Assembly: GCF_001653135.1 (NCBI RefSeq)
Contig: NZ_BDDS01000007.1
Span: 124,001 to 188,000 of the forward strand
Length of the DNA: 64,000 nt
Reading direction: 5' to 3'
Source: Pseudoalteromonas neustonica
Lineage (GTDB): Bacteria > Pseudomonadota > Gammaproteobacteria > Enterobacterales > Alteromonadaceae
Made by a program: the position numbers and the translations under genes. This document shows, piece by piece, positions 21,003 through 28,632 of this stretch. Below the pieces are notes generated by a model that made no database searches, was not told the origin of the DNA, and saw only the letters and a program-made list of their open reading frames with translations. How positions within the stretch are numbered: position 1 is the stretch's first letter; each line of letters begins with the position of its first letter.

Positions 21003-21950
21003 ATGCAAATTTTAAAATTAGGTGGCAGAACGTTAGGTTTCATGTCACTTCGCAAAGTTGCAATGAGTATCTCAACGCTACTTATTTTAGCTTCGTTTGC
21101 TTCTTTCTTTGTGAAAGGTTTAAACTTTGGCTTAGATTTTACGGGTGGTACAGCCGTTGAAGTCGGTTTTGCACAGCCAGCGGATTTAAAGAAAGTACGC
21201 TCAGTATTAGCTGAAAATGGCTTCGCAGATGCATCAGTACAATTATTTGGTTCAAGCCAAGAAATTTTAGTACGTCTTGCCCCTCGTGGTGATGATGTAA
21301 AAGCTGAAGTTATTGGTAACCAAGTAATTGACGCGTTAAAAATAGCCGATAGTAGTGTAGTGATGCGCCGTATCGAGTTTGTTGGACCAAGCGTAGGTGA
21401 AGACTTAAAAGAGCAGGGTGGCCTTGCCATGCTTACTGCACTTATTTGTATCTTAATATACGTGGCGTTTCGTTTTGAATGGCGCTTTGCCGTTGGCGCT
21501 GTAGCTGCCCTCTTACACGATGTTATTCTTACTTTAGGTTTGTTCTCAGTATTAGGTTTAGAGTTTGACTTAACCATTTTGGCAGCAATACTAGCGGTAA
21601 TAGGTTATTCACTTAATGATACGATCGTTGTATCTGACCGTATTCGTGAAAACTTCCGTAAAGTGCGTATAGATGACACTGTTGAGATCATTGATATTTC
21701 GTTAACGCAAACACTTAACCGTACCTTAGTAACATCAATCACCACTATTTTAGTATTGATTGCTTTGTTTTCTTGGGGCGGGCAAACAATTCACGGTTTT
21801 GCAACCGCGCTATTGTTTGGTGTGTTCATTGGTACTTACTCTTCTGTTTATGTTGCCAGCGCCGTTGCTATTGCAATGGGTGTAAGCAAAGAAGATTTAA
21901 TACCAGAAGTAATCGAAAAAGAAGGCGCAGACTTAGACCCTATGCCGTAG
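21003..21950 (+). CDS. secF: Protein translocase subunit SecF
   Basis: Partner of SecD, 315 residues. An N-terminal helix is followed by GLDFTGGTAVEVGF, the periplasmic domain, and five helices with VIGYSLNDTIVVSDRIRENF and TLNRTLVTSITT. It begins 9 bases after secD behind AAGGAG. The operon ends at a strong terminator. Confidence 0.97.
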   Translation: MQILKLGGRTLGFMSLRKVAMSISTLLILASFASFFVKGLNFGLDFTGGTAVEVGFAQPADLKKVRSVLAENGFADASVQLFGSSQEILVRLAPRGDDVKAEVIGNQVIDALKIADSSVVMRRIEFVGPSVGEDLKEQGGLAMLTALICILIYVAFRFEWRFAVGAVAALLHDVILTLGLFSVLGLEFDLTILAAILAVIGYSLNDTIVVSDRIRENFRKVRIDDTVEIIDISLTQTLNRTLVTSITTILVLIALFSWGGQTIHGFATALLFGVFIGTYSSVYVASAVAIAMGVSKEDLIPEVIEKEGADLDPMP

Positions 21951-21985
21951 GCTGGTTCTTAATAGAACAACTAAGTTTTCGTTTA

Positions 21986-22010
21986 AAAACCGCTCATTGA
22001 GCGGTTTTTT
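21986..22010 (+). terminator. Terminator after secF
   Basis: AAAACCGCTC-ATT-GAGCGGTTTT with a further T-run; a 10-bp perfect stem. Confidence 0.92.
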
Positions 22011-22032
22011 GTTTTTGGGTATTAAATTTTTA

Positions 22033-22109
22033 GGGCTGACCCTTACGCCGCGCAAATCAAGCTCAGATAACATATCAAACCTGCGCGAGGTAAACTCCCG
22101 CCTACGGGC
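22033..22109. repeat. Single REP-like palindromic repeat (100-bp family)
   Basis: CTTACGCCGCGCAAAT on the left and CTGCGCGAGGTAAACTCCCG then CCTACGG on the right match the unit tandemly repeated at 43621-44150. Here there is one degenerate copy. Confidence 0.7.
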
Positions 22110-22171
22110 GTGATTAACTCGGGCGTGTAAAATCTCTTAAATCTCCTATTTCTAAAATGCGATGTATTATA

Positions 22172-22190
22172 TATAATGAGAATCATTATT
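22172..22190. promoter_or_regulatory. Fur box upstream of lipoprotein gene
   Basis: TATAATGAGAATCATTATT matches the 19-base consensus GATAATGATAATCATTATC at 16 positions. It ends 21 bases before the lipoprotein ATG, so iron-bound Fur would block transcription. Confidence 0.75.
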
Positions 22191-22211
22191 AAATATGGAT
22201 GTAATAAAAGT

Positions 22212-22736
22212 ATGTTAAAGCAACTTGTGTTAGTAAGCAGTCTGTTCACACTCGCAGCATGTAATGATTCAGAACCAAAACAATCAGCGGCGACCGAAAA
22301 AGGTCCATTAACTTCGCTTGAGCAGTATGATTTACAAGCCAAGACTTTATTGGCTAACATACGAGCAAAAAAAGATGCAGCAAGTTTAGAGGTTGAATCA
22401 GCTGACTTAGTCACGGTTTCACAAGTACTGTTGAGTGAGTTTACGGTTAAGTACCCGCAATGTACTGAGTATTTAAATGCACTTAATGCTGCAGCTAAAT
22501 TGATCCCAACGTTGCCGATAGAAGAAATTGAAACGGGTTATCATGCTGATGGCAAATTACCAAAATTTGATGACCCAGTTTGCTATCATGCGAAAGACTT
22601 ACTTGTACACCCTGCAACAGTACAGGCAATTGCACGTTTAGGTTTTGTTGATGAACAAGCATTTCAAGATGCAGAGCTTGAAATTGTTGAAGTAATAGCT
22701 CATTTTGATCAGGTACAAAAAGCACTGAATAAATAA
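22212..22736 (+). CDS. Lipoprotein of unknown function, probably iron-regulated
   Basis: A 174-residue protein starting MLKQLVLVSSLFTLAAC. The L-A-A-C lipobox predicts acylation at Cys17, and Asn at +2 predicts outer-membrane sorting. The mature part is mainly helical with two further cysteines (YPQCTEY and DDPVCYHA) that could pair. An earlier in-frame ATG at 22176 lies inside the Fur box and is rejected. No family recognised. The Fur-box-like site suggests expression under iron limitation. It sits 12 bases before the EAL-CBS-GGDEF gene, which may share its transcript. Confidence 0.7.
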   Translation: MLKQLVLVSSLFTLAACNDSEPKQSAATEKGPLTSLEQYDLQAKTLLANIRAKKDAASLEVESADLVTVSQVLLSEFTVKYPQCTEYLNALNAAAKLIPTLPIEEIETGYHADGKLPKFDDPVCYHAKDLLVHPATVQAIARLGFVDEQAFQDAELEIVEVIAHFDQVQKALNK

Positions 22737-22748
22737 CGGATAATACAA

Positions 22749-24617
22749 ATGAGGGTGGGCTCTGACATGAAATTGTCATACACCCTTGATACTTTAGCCG
22801 CTTCCCTATTTAAGTATTGGTCGGTCAAGGTGAATTATCAGCTAGCGATACTCGAAGATATACTACAAAACAGTGCAATAACAACGCTTTTCCAACCCAT
22901 TTTTGATATTTCAGGACAACAAATTTTAGGCTATGAGGCACTCAGTCGCGGGCCTAAATCGTGCGTGTTAGAGATGCCAAGTGCCTTATTTAGTACTGCT
23001 GTATATTTTGAAAAAATCTCCGAGCTAGAGTTACTATGTCGCTCTAAAGCAATTGAAAACTTTGTAAACTTAAAGCTGCAAGGTAAATTATTCTTAAATG
23101 TGAGTCCTAAAACACTTTTAGATCCTTGCCATCCAAAAGGGGAAACGTTACATCTTGTTGAACACTTTGGTTTAGCTGCAAATAGAGTTGTTATTGAAGT
23201 CACCGAACAAGAAAAGGTGGATGATGGTTTTTTACTCTTAAAAACCATCGGGCATTATCGAAAACTTGGTTTTTCAATTGCTATAGATGACCTAGGTGCG
23301 GGCTACTCTGGTTTAAAACAATGGTCAGAACTATGCCCTGATTACGTAAAAATTGATCGTTATTTTATAGATCATTGTGATGAGAGCGTTGTTAAAAAAG
23401 AATTTTTAAAATCGATTATTGAACTGGCAAAAGTAACAAATACCGCAGTAATAGCCGAAGGCATTGAACGTGTTGAAGAGCTCAGTTTACTTGAAGGGCT
23501 GGGCATTATGCATGCTCAAGGTTTTTTATTAGAAAGACCCAGTCAATCCCCCAGCACACAGTTTAATTCTAAACAATTACAAGGGTTAAGTTTTACGCCT
23601 CCTAGTAATCAATACGATCAATCATTAGTAATAGGCCGTCTAGCGGTAGAGCATGTACCAATTGATTGGCAAACACGCTGTAAAGATGCACATAATATTT
23701 TTGAAAAAAATAAATCCATCATAAGTTTAGCGGTAGTAAATGAAGAGAATGCCCCCATTGGTTTACTGCATAAAGACCAGCTTACTGAAGTATTTGCGGC
23801 ACCTTATGGACATGCCCTCTATGATAAACGCCCTGTTACTGCGCTAATGCACAAGCAACCTTTAGTTGTTGATGAAAATCAACCACTTGATACCGTAAGC
23901 CAACAAATAACAGAAAATGACTTCGACATTCGCCGCCATATTATAATTACTCGTACAGGTCGGTATCTAGGATTAGCGCCGTTACGTGATATTCTAAAAC
24001 ACATTACAGCAGAGAAAATTCGCCATGCTCAGCATGCAAACCCCCTTACAATGTTACCTGGAAATGTGGCGATTAATGAGGCAATTGAGAGCCGTTTACG
24101 TGTGAAAAATGGGTTCTCACTTGCTTATATAGATTTAAACCATTTCAAGCAATTTAATGATCTATATGGTTATGCCAGCGGAGACAGCGTAATAAAATTA
24201 CTGGCAGATGTAACCGTTCAAGCTTGTAAAGATGTTCCCAGTTTTGTGGGTCATATAGGTGGCGATGATTTTATGGTGGTGTTTGATAATGATCAGGCAG
24301 TTGCTGTTTGTAATACCATTATCAGCAACTTTGAGTTGCAATCACGTGCTTTTTTTACGCCGGAGCATATCGCCAGTGGAGGATATTGGGCCTCTAATCG
24401 AGAAGGTGAAAAACAGTTTGTACCGTTATTAACATTATCGATAGGTGTTGTAGAACCTGATTTGGATCAATGCATTAATAGTCATCAAGTTGCGGCCTTA
24501 GCAACAGATGCGAAAAAAGAAGCTAAGCGATATCGTCATAGCTATTTATTTGTGTGTAATCGACGAGGCCCTGCGCCTGCTGTTGTACGCTTAAGTTCAG
24601 ATAAACAAGCAGTGTAA
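22749..24617 (+). CDS. EAL-CBS-GGDEF cyclic-di-GMP protein
   Basis: A 622-residue soluble protein with the less usual order EAL (about 35-275), a CBS-pair region (about 285-425) and GGDEF (about 430-615). The EAL domain is complete: EAL at 63-65, LNVSP, VTEQ, IDDLGAGYS, KIDRYF and IAEGIE, so phosphodiesterase activity is plausible. The cyclase signature reads GGDDF (504-508), a conservative change that may weaken activity. The CBS pair could sense adenine nucleotides. The start is uncertain; ATG at 22767 is an alternative. Confidence 0.88.
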   Translation: MRVGSDMKLSYTLDTLAASLFKYWSVKVNYQLAILEDILQNSAITTLFQPIFDISGQQILGYEALSRGPKSCVLEMPSALFSTAVYFEKISELELLCRSKAIENFVNLKLQGKLFLNVSPKTLLDPCHPKGETLHLVEHFGLAANRVVIEVTEQEKVDDGFLLLKTIGHYRKLGFSIAIDDLGAGYSGLKQWSELCPDYVKIDRYFIDHCDESVVKKEFLKSIIELAKVTNTAVIAEGIERVEELSLLEGLGIMHAQGFLLERPSQSPSTQFNSKQLQGLSFTPPSNQYDQSLVIGRLAVEHVPIDWQTRCKDAHNIFEKNKSIISLAVVNEENAPIGLLHKDQLTEVFAAPYGHALYDKRPVTALMHKQPLVVDENQPLDTVSQQITENDFDIRRHIIITRTGRYLGLAPLRDILKHITAEKIRHAQHANPLTMLPGNVAINEAIESRLRVKNGFSLAYIDLNHFKQFNDLYGYASGDSVIKLLADVTVQACKDVPSFVGHIGGDDFMVVFDNDQAVAVCNTIISNFELQSRAFFTPEHIASGGYWASNREGEKQFVPLLTLSIGVVEPDLDQCINSHQVAALATDAKKEAKRYRHSYLFVCNRRGPAPAVVRLSSDKQAV

Positions 24618-24699
24618 AGTTTACTTAATAGGTACGTATTTTACTTGAGTATTTACTCATCAAGGTGTAGCTTAAAAAAAACACTAGAATATAACTCTG

Positions 24700-25515
24700 A
24701 TGACTAAATATTTTTTCTCGTTAGTTTCACTGTTCGTAATGCTGTATGTAAATAATACGCAGGCTCAACAAGCTATTAATATAGCTCAAGAGCAACGCCC
24801 ACAATATAAGCGCGATGAATATTTAACAACATTGCTCACTCTCGCGCTCAATGCGGCTGAACAGCCAGCCAAACTCAATACGGTTAATGTGCATCCACAC
24901 CAGCAGCGTACTCTTATTGCGTTAGATAGCGACGCAATTGACTTGTATTGGAGCATGACTAGTCCAGATCGTGAAACGCTAGCAATCCCTATTAAAGTTC
25001 CTTTATTTAAAGGATATATAGGAAAACGCGCCTTGGTTACACAACAGGCTTTTTTAAATAGATTTGAGAATATAACAACGCTCGATCAATTAGCATCGTT
25101 TACAGCAGTGCAAGGGCATGATTGGCCAGATACAAAAATTTTAGCAAGCAATGGCTTGTCAGTTCGCCCATTGGCTAACTATGAAGCCATGTTTGGTTTG
25201 GTCGCAAATGGCCGTGTCGACTATTTTCCACGTTCTTTTATTGAGGTCAGCTCTGAGCTCGTTCAAGTTAACAATAAAGCATTAGTGATAGTGCCCAATA
25301 TATATATTAGTTACCCTAGTGCATTTTATTACTTTGTTACAAAGCGAAAACCAGAGCTTGCTGATGCATTATATAAAGGGCTTGAAATCATGCAAAAAAA
25401 TGGTTCTTTTGATGCGCTATTTATGAAGTACTTCTCAGCTGATTTAAAAGCATTACCTTTTGAATCAGAGGGTGTCATCGAAATAAAGCTAGATAACCCT
25501 TATTTTAAGCCATAA
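24700..25515 (+). CDS. Periplasmic solute-binding-like protein (family 3 fold)
   Basis: A 271-residue exported protein with a Sec signal peptide (FFSLVSLFVMLYV, cleavage after TQAQ). The remainder resembles family 3 extracellular solute-binding proteins: a first lobe with YLTTLLTLALNAAE, a central strand region, and a C-terminal lobe with EVFPRS-like and FYYFVTKRKPELADALYKGL segments. No ABC permease genes are adjacent, so it may be an orphan sensor-type domain, possibly acting with the c-di-GMP protein upstream (inference). The ligand is unknown. Confidence 0.65.
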   Translation: MTKYFFSLVSLFVMLYVNNTQAQQAINIAQEQRPQYKRDEYLTTLLTLALNAAEQPAKLNTVNVHPHQQRTLIALDSDAIDLYWSMTSPDRETLAIPIKVPLFKGYIGKRALVTQQAFLNRFENITTLDQLASFTAVQGHDWPDTKILASNGLSVRPLANYEAMFGLVANGRVDYFPRSFIEVSSELVQVNNKALVIVPNIYISYPSAFYYFVTKRKPELADALYKGLEIMQKNGSFDALFMKYFSADLKALPFESEGVIEIKLDNPYFKP

Positions 25516-25539
25516 AAAAGGAGCCAAAGCTCCTTTTTT
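25514..25539. terminator. Bidirectional terminator
   Basis: AAAAAGGAGC-CAAA-GCTCCTTTTT; A-run on one side and T-run on the other, between two convergent genes. Confidence 0.9.
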
Positions 25540-25565
25540 AGTATTAACTAGGTTTTAATTCGCTA

Positions 25566-26369
25566 TTAACGAAGTAAAGCTTCAGTTAATACAGGGCGAA
25601 TCTCACGAATAATTGCTTGCGTAAGTTTAGGTGAGCCGCAGATAATGTTACCGCTGTGGTTATAGTTATTACCACCTGCAAAATCAACAACCATACCGCC
25701 AGCTTCTTTAACCATTAATTCACCCGCAGCGCTATGCCATGGTTTTAAACCAATTTCAAAGAAACCATCAACGCGCCCAGCTGCAACATAAGCCATATCT
25801 AATGCTGAGCTACCTGCACGGCGAATATCAGCAGTATGTACAAATAAGGCTTTGAATGCTTCAGTGTATGCATCAATGTGGTGTTTGTTTTTGTATGGGA
25901 AACCAGTGGCAAGTACAGTACCTGACAGTACAGTCGTTTTGCTTACACGAAGACGCTTGCTATTTAGCTGTGCGCCTTGACCACGAGAGGCAGTGAAAAG
26001 CTCACCACGAATAGGATCGTAGATAACAGCTTGGTCTAAACGACCTTTTACTTTAAGTGCGATAGAAATCGCATAATGAGGAAGACCTTTGATGAAGTTT
26101 GTTGTGCCATCAATAGGATCTACAATCCATTGGTAATCTGCATCCTTGCCTACATGTTCGCCTAACTCTTCACCAACAATAGAGTGAGCAGGGAAAGACT
26201 GTAAAATAGTGTCACGTATTACGGCTTCGGCTTCTTTATCAATATTAGTTACTAAATCGTTAGTGCCTTTTTGTTGCACTTCAACTTTTGATAAATCTTC
26301 ACTTGCGCGAAGTAAAATTTTGCCTGCGTTGCGCGCAGCGCGAACCGCAATGTTTAACATTGGATGCAT
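25566..26369 (-). CDS. suhB: Inositol-1-monophosphatase / SuhB
   Basis: A 267-residue member of the inositol monophosphatase family. In enterobacteria SuhB also joins the NusA/NusG antitermination complex on rRNA operons. The start at 26369 gives the usual MHPMLNIAVRAARNAG and has AAGGG six bases upstream; an earlier in-frame ATG is rejected. Metal-site motifs: VGEELGEH (first Glu) and WIVDPIDGTTNF are intact. The third site, normally PWD-x-AAGE, reads PWHSAAGE, so the metal-ligand Asp is a His. Catalysis may be impaired; the antitermination role would not need it. Confidence 0.92.
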   Translation of the reverse strand: MHPMLNIAVRAARNAGKILLRASEDLSKVEVQQKGTNDLVTNIDKEAEAVIRDTILQSFPAHSIVGEELGEHVGKDADYQWIVDPIDGTTNFIKGLPHYAISIALKVKGRLDQAVIYDPIRGELFTASRGQGAQLNSKRLRVSKTTVLSGTVLATGFPYKNKHHIDAYTEAFKALFVHTADIRRAGSSALDMAYVAAGRVDGFFEIGLKPWHSAAGELMVKEAGGMVVDFAGGNNYNHSGNIICGSPKLTQAIIREIRPVLTEALLR

Positions 26370-26519
26370 GGTATACCCTTGGGTTGTAAAAGAACGTTTA
26401 TATATTTCAGCCGGCATATTCTAGCGATTTTTGACACAAAGTAAACAATAAAGCCTAAATAACTTTGTGTGTTTTTTATACGTTATTGTTTGCGATAAGG
26501 TTTGTTGGTATTGTTTTCC

Positions 26520-26582
26520 GTCAGCCGTCAGCCGTCAGCCGTCAGCCGTCAGCCGTCAGCCGTCAGCCGTCAGCCGTCAGCC
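26520..26582. repeat. Heptamer tandem repeat, 9 copies of GTCAGCC
   Basis: Nine perfect consecutive copies of GTCAGCC (63 bases). It lies 67 bases upstream of the broken four-helix-bundle gene. In the phase AGCCGTC it matches the AGC-N4 pattern of the arrays at 27058 and 60911. Confidence 0.97.
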
Positions 26583-26649
26583 CATAAATTTGCATTCTAT
26601 GGTTTTTGTTCCTATATATTCAACTTATCGTCTATGGACTGGAAATATA

Positions 26650-27070
26650 ATGAACTTTGAAAATTTAGCTGTATGGAAGCGCTCAGCAAGATTAAGAGCT
26701 GATATTTATAAATTTACGGTAGAGCTAACCGATTATGGTTTTAGGAATCAATTAACCAGATCGAGTTTGTCTGTACCTAGTAACATAGCCGACAAAATTG
26801 CAGGAGCAAATTTTGAACGCGCTTGCGCGGCCTCGAAGAGGTGAGATAAATGGACTTATCGAATAAGGAATGACTCGCGAAAGTAACAAAGAGCGAGTTA
26901 GATTCTTAGATATTTCTAGATCTTCGTTAGCGGAAGCGAGAACACAAATTTATATCGGGATAGACATTAATTATATAAATAAAAATATCGGCGTTCAGTG
27001 GATAAATGAAACAATAGAGCTATCAAAAATGTTGACAGCTCTAAAGGAAAAAATCAAAGCTGATAGCTGA
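26650..27070 (+). pseudogene. Four-helix-bundle (S23/Avd-like) gene, interrupted, copy 1
   Basis: Family of small helical proteins (TIGR02436) related to the 23S rRNA intervening-sequence protein and to the Avd accessory factor of diversity-generating retroelements. The N-terminal half (NFENLAVWKRSARLRADIY to SLSVPSNIA) reads to codon 47, where a 73-nt insertion begins. A stop codon in the insertion ends it at 64 codons. The C-terminal half resumes as GMTRESNKERVRFLDISRSS and TQIYIGIDINYI and ends with a TGA inside the downstream heptamer array. An ATG at 26870 overlaps the stop of a 7-codon frame begun in the insertion (ATGA), so a split, coupled product is conceivable. Confidence 0.8.
26793..26865 (+). 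other. 73-nt structured insertion, copy 1
   Basis: Inserted between the codons for SNIA and EG of the four-helix-bundle gene; 71 of 73 bases match the copy at 60607. Four hairpins follow one another: AAAATTGC/GCAAATTTT (one bulge), CGCG-CTTG-CGCG, CCTC-GAA-GAGG and GATAA-ATGGAC-TTATC. It contains GAGGTGA six bases before an ATG. It is more GC-rich than its surroundings. No terminal inverted repeats and no clear target duplication. Confidence 0.85.
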
Positions 27071-27138
27071 TAGCTGATAGCTGATAGCTGATAGCTGATA
27101 GCTGATAGCTGATAGCTGATAGCTGATAGCTGATAGCT
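27058..27138. repeat. Heptamer tandem repeat, 11.6 copies of AGCTGAT
   Basis: 81 perfect bases. The array starts inside the last codons of the four-helix-bundle gene and supplies its stop codon. It ends 52 bases before trmJ, so it occupies the trmJ promoter region. Confidence 0.97.
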
Positions 27139-27190
27139 TTTCTCTATGTTATAATCCGCGCAATTTTGGTATGAGTTAAGTGGCATAGTA

Positions 27191-27913
27191 ATGATCTTAG
27201 ATGACATCCGTATTGTTTTAGTAAACACCTCACATGCTGGTAATATCGGCTCAGCGGCACGCGCAATGAAAACCATGGGTTTATCAAAACTTTATTTAGT
27301 TGACCCAGCGTGTGAAGTCGATAGTCATGCCAGTGCATTGGCTGCAGGTGCAACAGATGTACTTGGTAACGCTGTGATTGTTGATACGGTTGCAGATGCA
27401 ATTGCGGGTTGTGCACTAACGATTGGCACGAGTGCGCGTTCGCGTACATTATCTTGGCCGATGGTAGAGCCACGCGAGTGTGGAGAAAAGTTAGTTGCAG
27501 AAGCCGTAAATGGTCCTGTAGCACTTGTCTTTGGTCGTGAAAACAGTGGTCTAAGTAATGAAGAACTGCAAATGTGTAATTATCATGTATGCATTCCCGC
27601 TAACCCAGAATACAGTTCACTTAACCTTGCAATGGCCGTTCAAACGCTATGTTATGAAACACGCATGGCATTTTTAAATGAGCAGCCAAAAAAAGTCGAG
27701 CAAGATGACGCAGTATACCCAAGTTCAAAGCAAACAGAGTTGTTCTACGATCATTTAGAGTCAACATTGTTGGATACTGGTTTTATTATCAAGCAGCATC
27801 CTGGCATGGTGATGACGAAATTACGTCGTTTATTTAACCGTGCTCGCCCAGAGGATGCAGAACTAAATATTCTACGCGGTATTTTAACTTCAATAAATAA
27901 GTCTACTAAATAA
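27191..27913 (+). CDS. trmJ: tRNA (cytidine/uridine-32-2'-O)-methyltransferase TrmJ
   Basis: SPOUT-family methyltransferase of 240 residues that 2'-O-methylates position 32 of several tRNAs. Motifs: [20 protein letters not shown] near the N-terminus, [14 protein letters not shown] (about 115-128) and the knot segment [17 protein letters not shown] (about 137-153). A family C-terminal extension follows. As in many gammaproteobacteria it sits directly upstream of iscR. Heptamer repeats immediately precede it. Confidence 0.94.
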   Translation: MILDDIRIVLVNTSHAGNIGSAARAMKTMGLSKLYLVDPACEVDSHASALAAGATDVLGNAVIVDTVADAIAGCALTIGTSARSRTLSWPMVEPRECGEKLVAEAVNGPVALVFGRENSGLSNEELQMCNYHVCIPANPEYSSLNLAMAVQTLCYETRMAFLNEQPKKVEQDDAVYPSSKQTELFYDHLESTLLDTGFIIKQHPGMVMTKLRRLFNRARPEDAELNILRGILTSINKSTK

Positions 27914-27942
27914 GCGAAAGTTATAAGGCAATATACCCACTA

Positions 27943-27967
27943 ATACTTGACTAAATTACTCAAGTAA
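27943..27967. promoter_or_regulatory. IscR type 1 box, distal
   Basis: ATACTTGACTA...CTCAAGTAA fits the 25-base [2Fe-2S]-IscR consensus (ATASYYGACTR N WWW AGTCRRSTAT) except near two positions. It overlaps the -35 of the predicted promoter. Confidence 0.75.
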
Positions 27968-27974
27968 TTACAAT
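27947..27974 (+). promoter_or_regulatory. Predicted iscR promoter
   Basis: -35 TTGACT at 27947-27952 and -10 TACAAT at 27969-27974, a 16-base spacer. It is covered by the distal IscR box and abuts the central one, a repressible arrangement. Confidence 0.55.
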
Positions 27975-27981
27975 GAGCACA

Positions 27982-28006
27982 ATACCTGACTAAAATAGTC
28001 GGGTAT
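27982..28006. promoter_or_regulatory. IscR type 1 box, central (perfect)
   Basis: ATACCTGACT, then AAAAT, then AGTCGGGTAT: all fixed positions of the type 1 consensus match. Predicted autorepression site for cluster-loaded IscR. Confidence 0.9.
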
Positions 28007-28020
28007 TGAAGAATATTGAA

Positions 28021-28048
28021 GGCTCTAAGCTCACGGCTCTATAGCTGA
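28021..28048. repeat. Degenerate heptamer array in the iscR leader
   Basis: GGCTCTA, AGCTCAC, GGCTCTA, TAGCTGA: four 7-base units between the central and proximal IscR boxes. Confidence 0.55.
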
Positions 28049-28057
28049 TTCGATATA

Positions 28058-28082
28058 ATACTTGATTATTTTACTCTGGTAA
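28058..28082. promoter_or_regulatory. IscR type 1-like box, proximal
   Basis: ATACTTGATT...CTCTGGTAA, a weaker match to the same consensus, 35 bases before iscR. Confidence 0.5.
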
Positions 28083-28117
28083 TTAAAATTTGCACTCTTT
28101 AGTAGTGCGGGGGCTCT

Positions 28118-28609
28118 ATGAAGTTAACATCAAAAGGCAGATATGCCGTCACAGCGATGCTAGATGTTGCACTACATACAAGTGTAGGGCCAGTTCCCCT
28201 TGCCGATATTTCAGAACGACAAGAAATTTCGTTGTCGTATCTTGAACAATTATTTGCCCGATTACGTAAAAATGGTTTAGTAAGCTCAGTGCGCGGTCCA
28301 GGTGGAGGTTATCTACTTGGTCGAGATCCAAGTGCAATCTCGGTGGGCGATGTAATAAGCGCCGTCGACGAATCAGTTGATGTAACGCGCTGTCATGGCG
28401 CAACAGGCGGTTGTCAAAGCGGTATGCGTTGTTTGACACACACTTTGTGGTCAGATTTAAGTGCCCGCATAGAAGATTTTTTAAATGGTATTACCCTTGC
28501 TGAATTGGTGGAAAAGTCAGATGTGAAAGAAGTCGCATCTCGCCAAGATAACAGCGTTAATAATGCAATTAAGCAATTGGAAAATATTCAAGTAAGCTGT
28601 CAACTTTAG
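28118..28609 (+). CDS. iscR: Iron-sulfur cluster regulator IscR
   Basis: Rrf2-family regulator of 163 residues that represses the isc operon when it carries a [2Fe-2S] cluster. The N-terminal winged helix ([16 protein letters not shown] to [13 protein letters not shown]) is followed by three cluster cysteines in [17 protein letters not shown] (spacing C-x6-C-x5-C). Start ATG after GGGGGCTCT. Three predicted IscR boxes lie upstream. Confidence 0.97.
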   Translation: MKLTSKGRYAVTAMLDVALHTSVGPVPLADISERQEISLSYLEQLFARLRKNGLVSSVRGPGGGYLLGRDPSAISVGDVISAVDESVDVTRCHGATGGCQSGMRCLTHTLWSDLSARIEDFLNGITLAELVEKSDVKEVASRQDNSVNNAIKQLENIQVSCQL

Positions 28610-28632
28610 GTTGGCGTCCAGCGGAGAAAGAA

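Noticed and set aside
20990..21577. Minus-strand open frame of 195 codons across secF
   Set aside because: Mirror of secF coding sequence with no recognisable domain; the plus-strand gene is certain.
26793..26865. Translational bypass element like that of phage T4 gene 60
   Set aside because: Copy 1 has GGA codons near both ends, but copy 2 has no matching landing codon and the downstream frame is offset, so a ribosome hop does not explain both copies.
26793..26865. Insert as the tail of a separate protein gene (a frame reads LNALARPRRGEINGLIE then stop)
   Set aside because: The frame is interrupted upstream by TAG in copy 2 and is too short to identify; kept only as a possibility.
26650..27070. 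Diversity-generating retroelement
   Set aside because: The protein is Avd-like in family, but no reverse transcriptase, template repeat or variable repeat is present.
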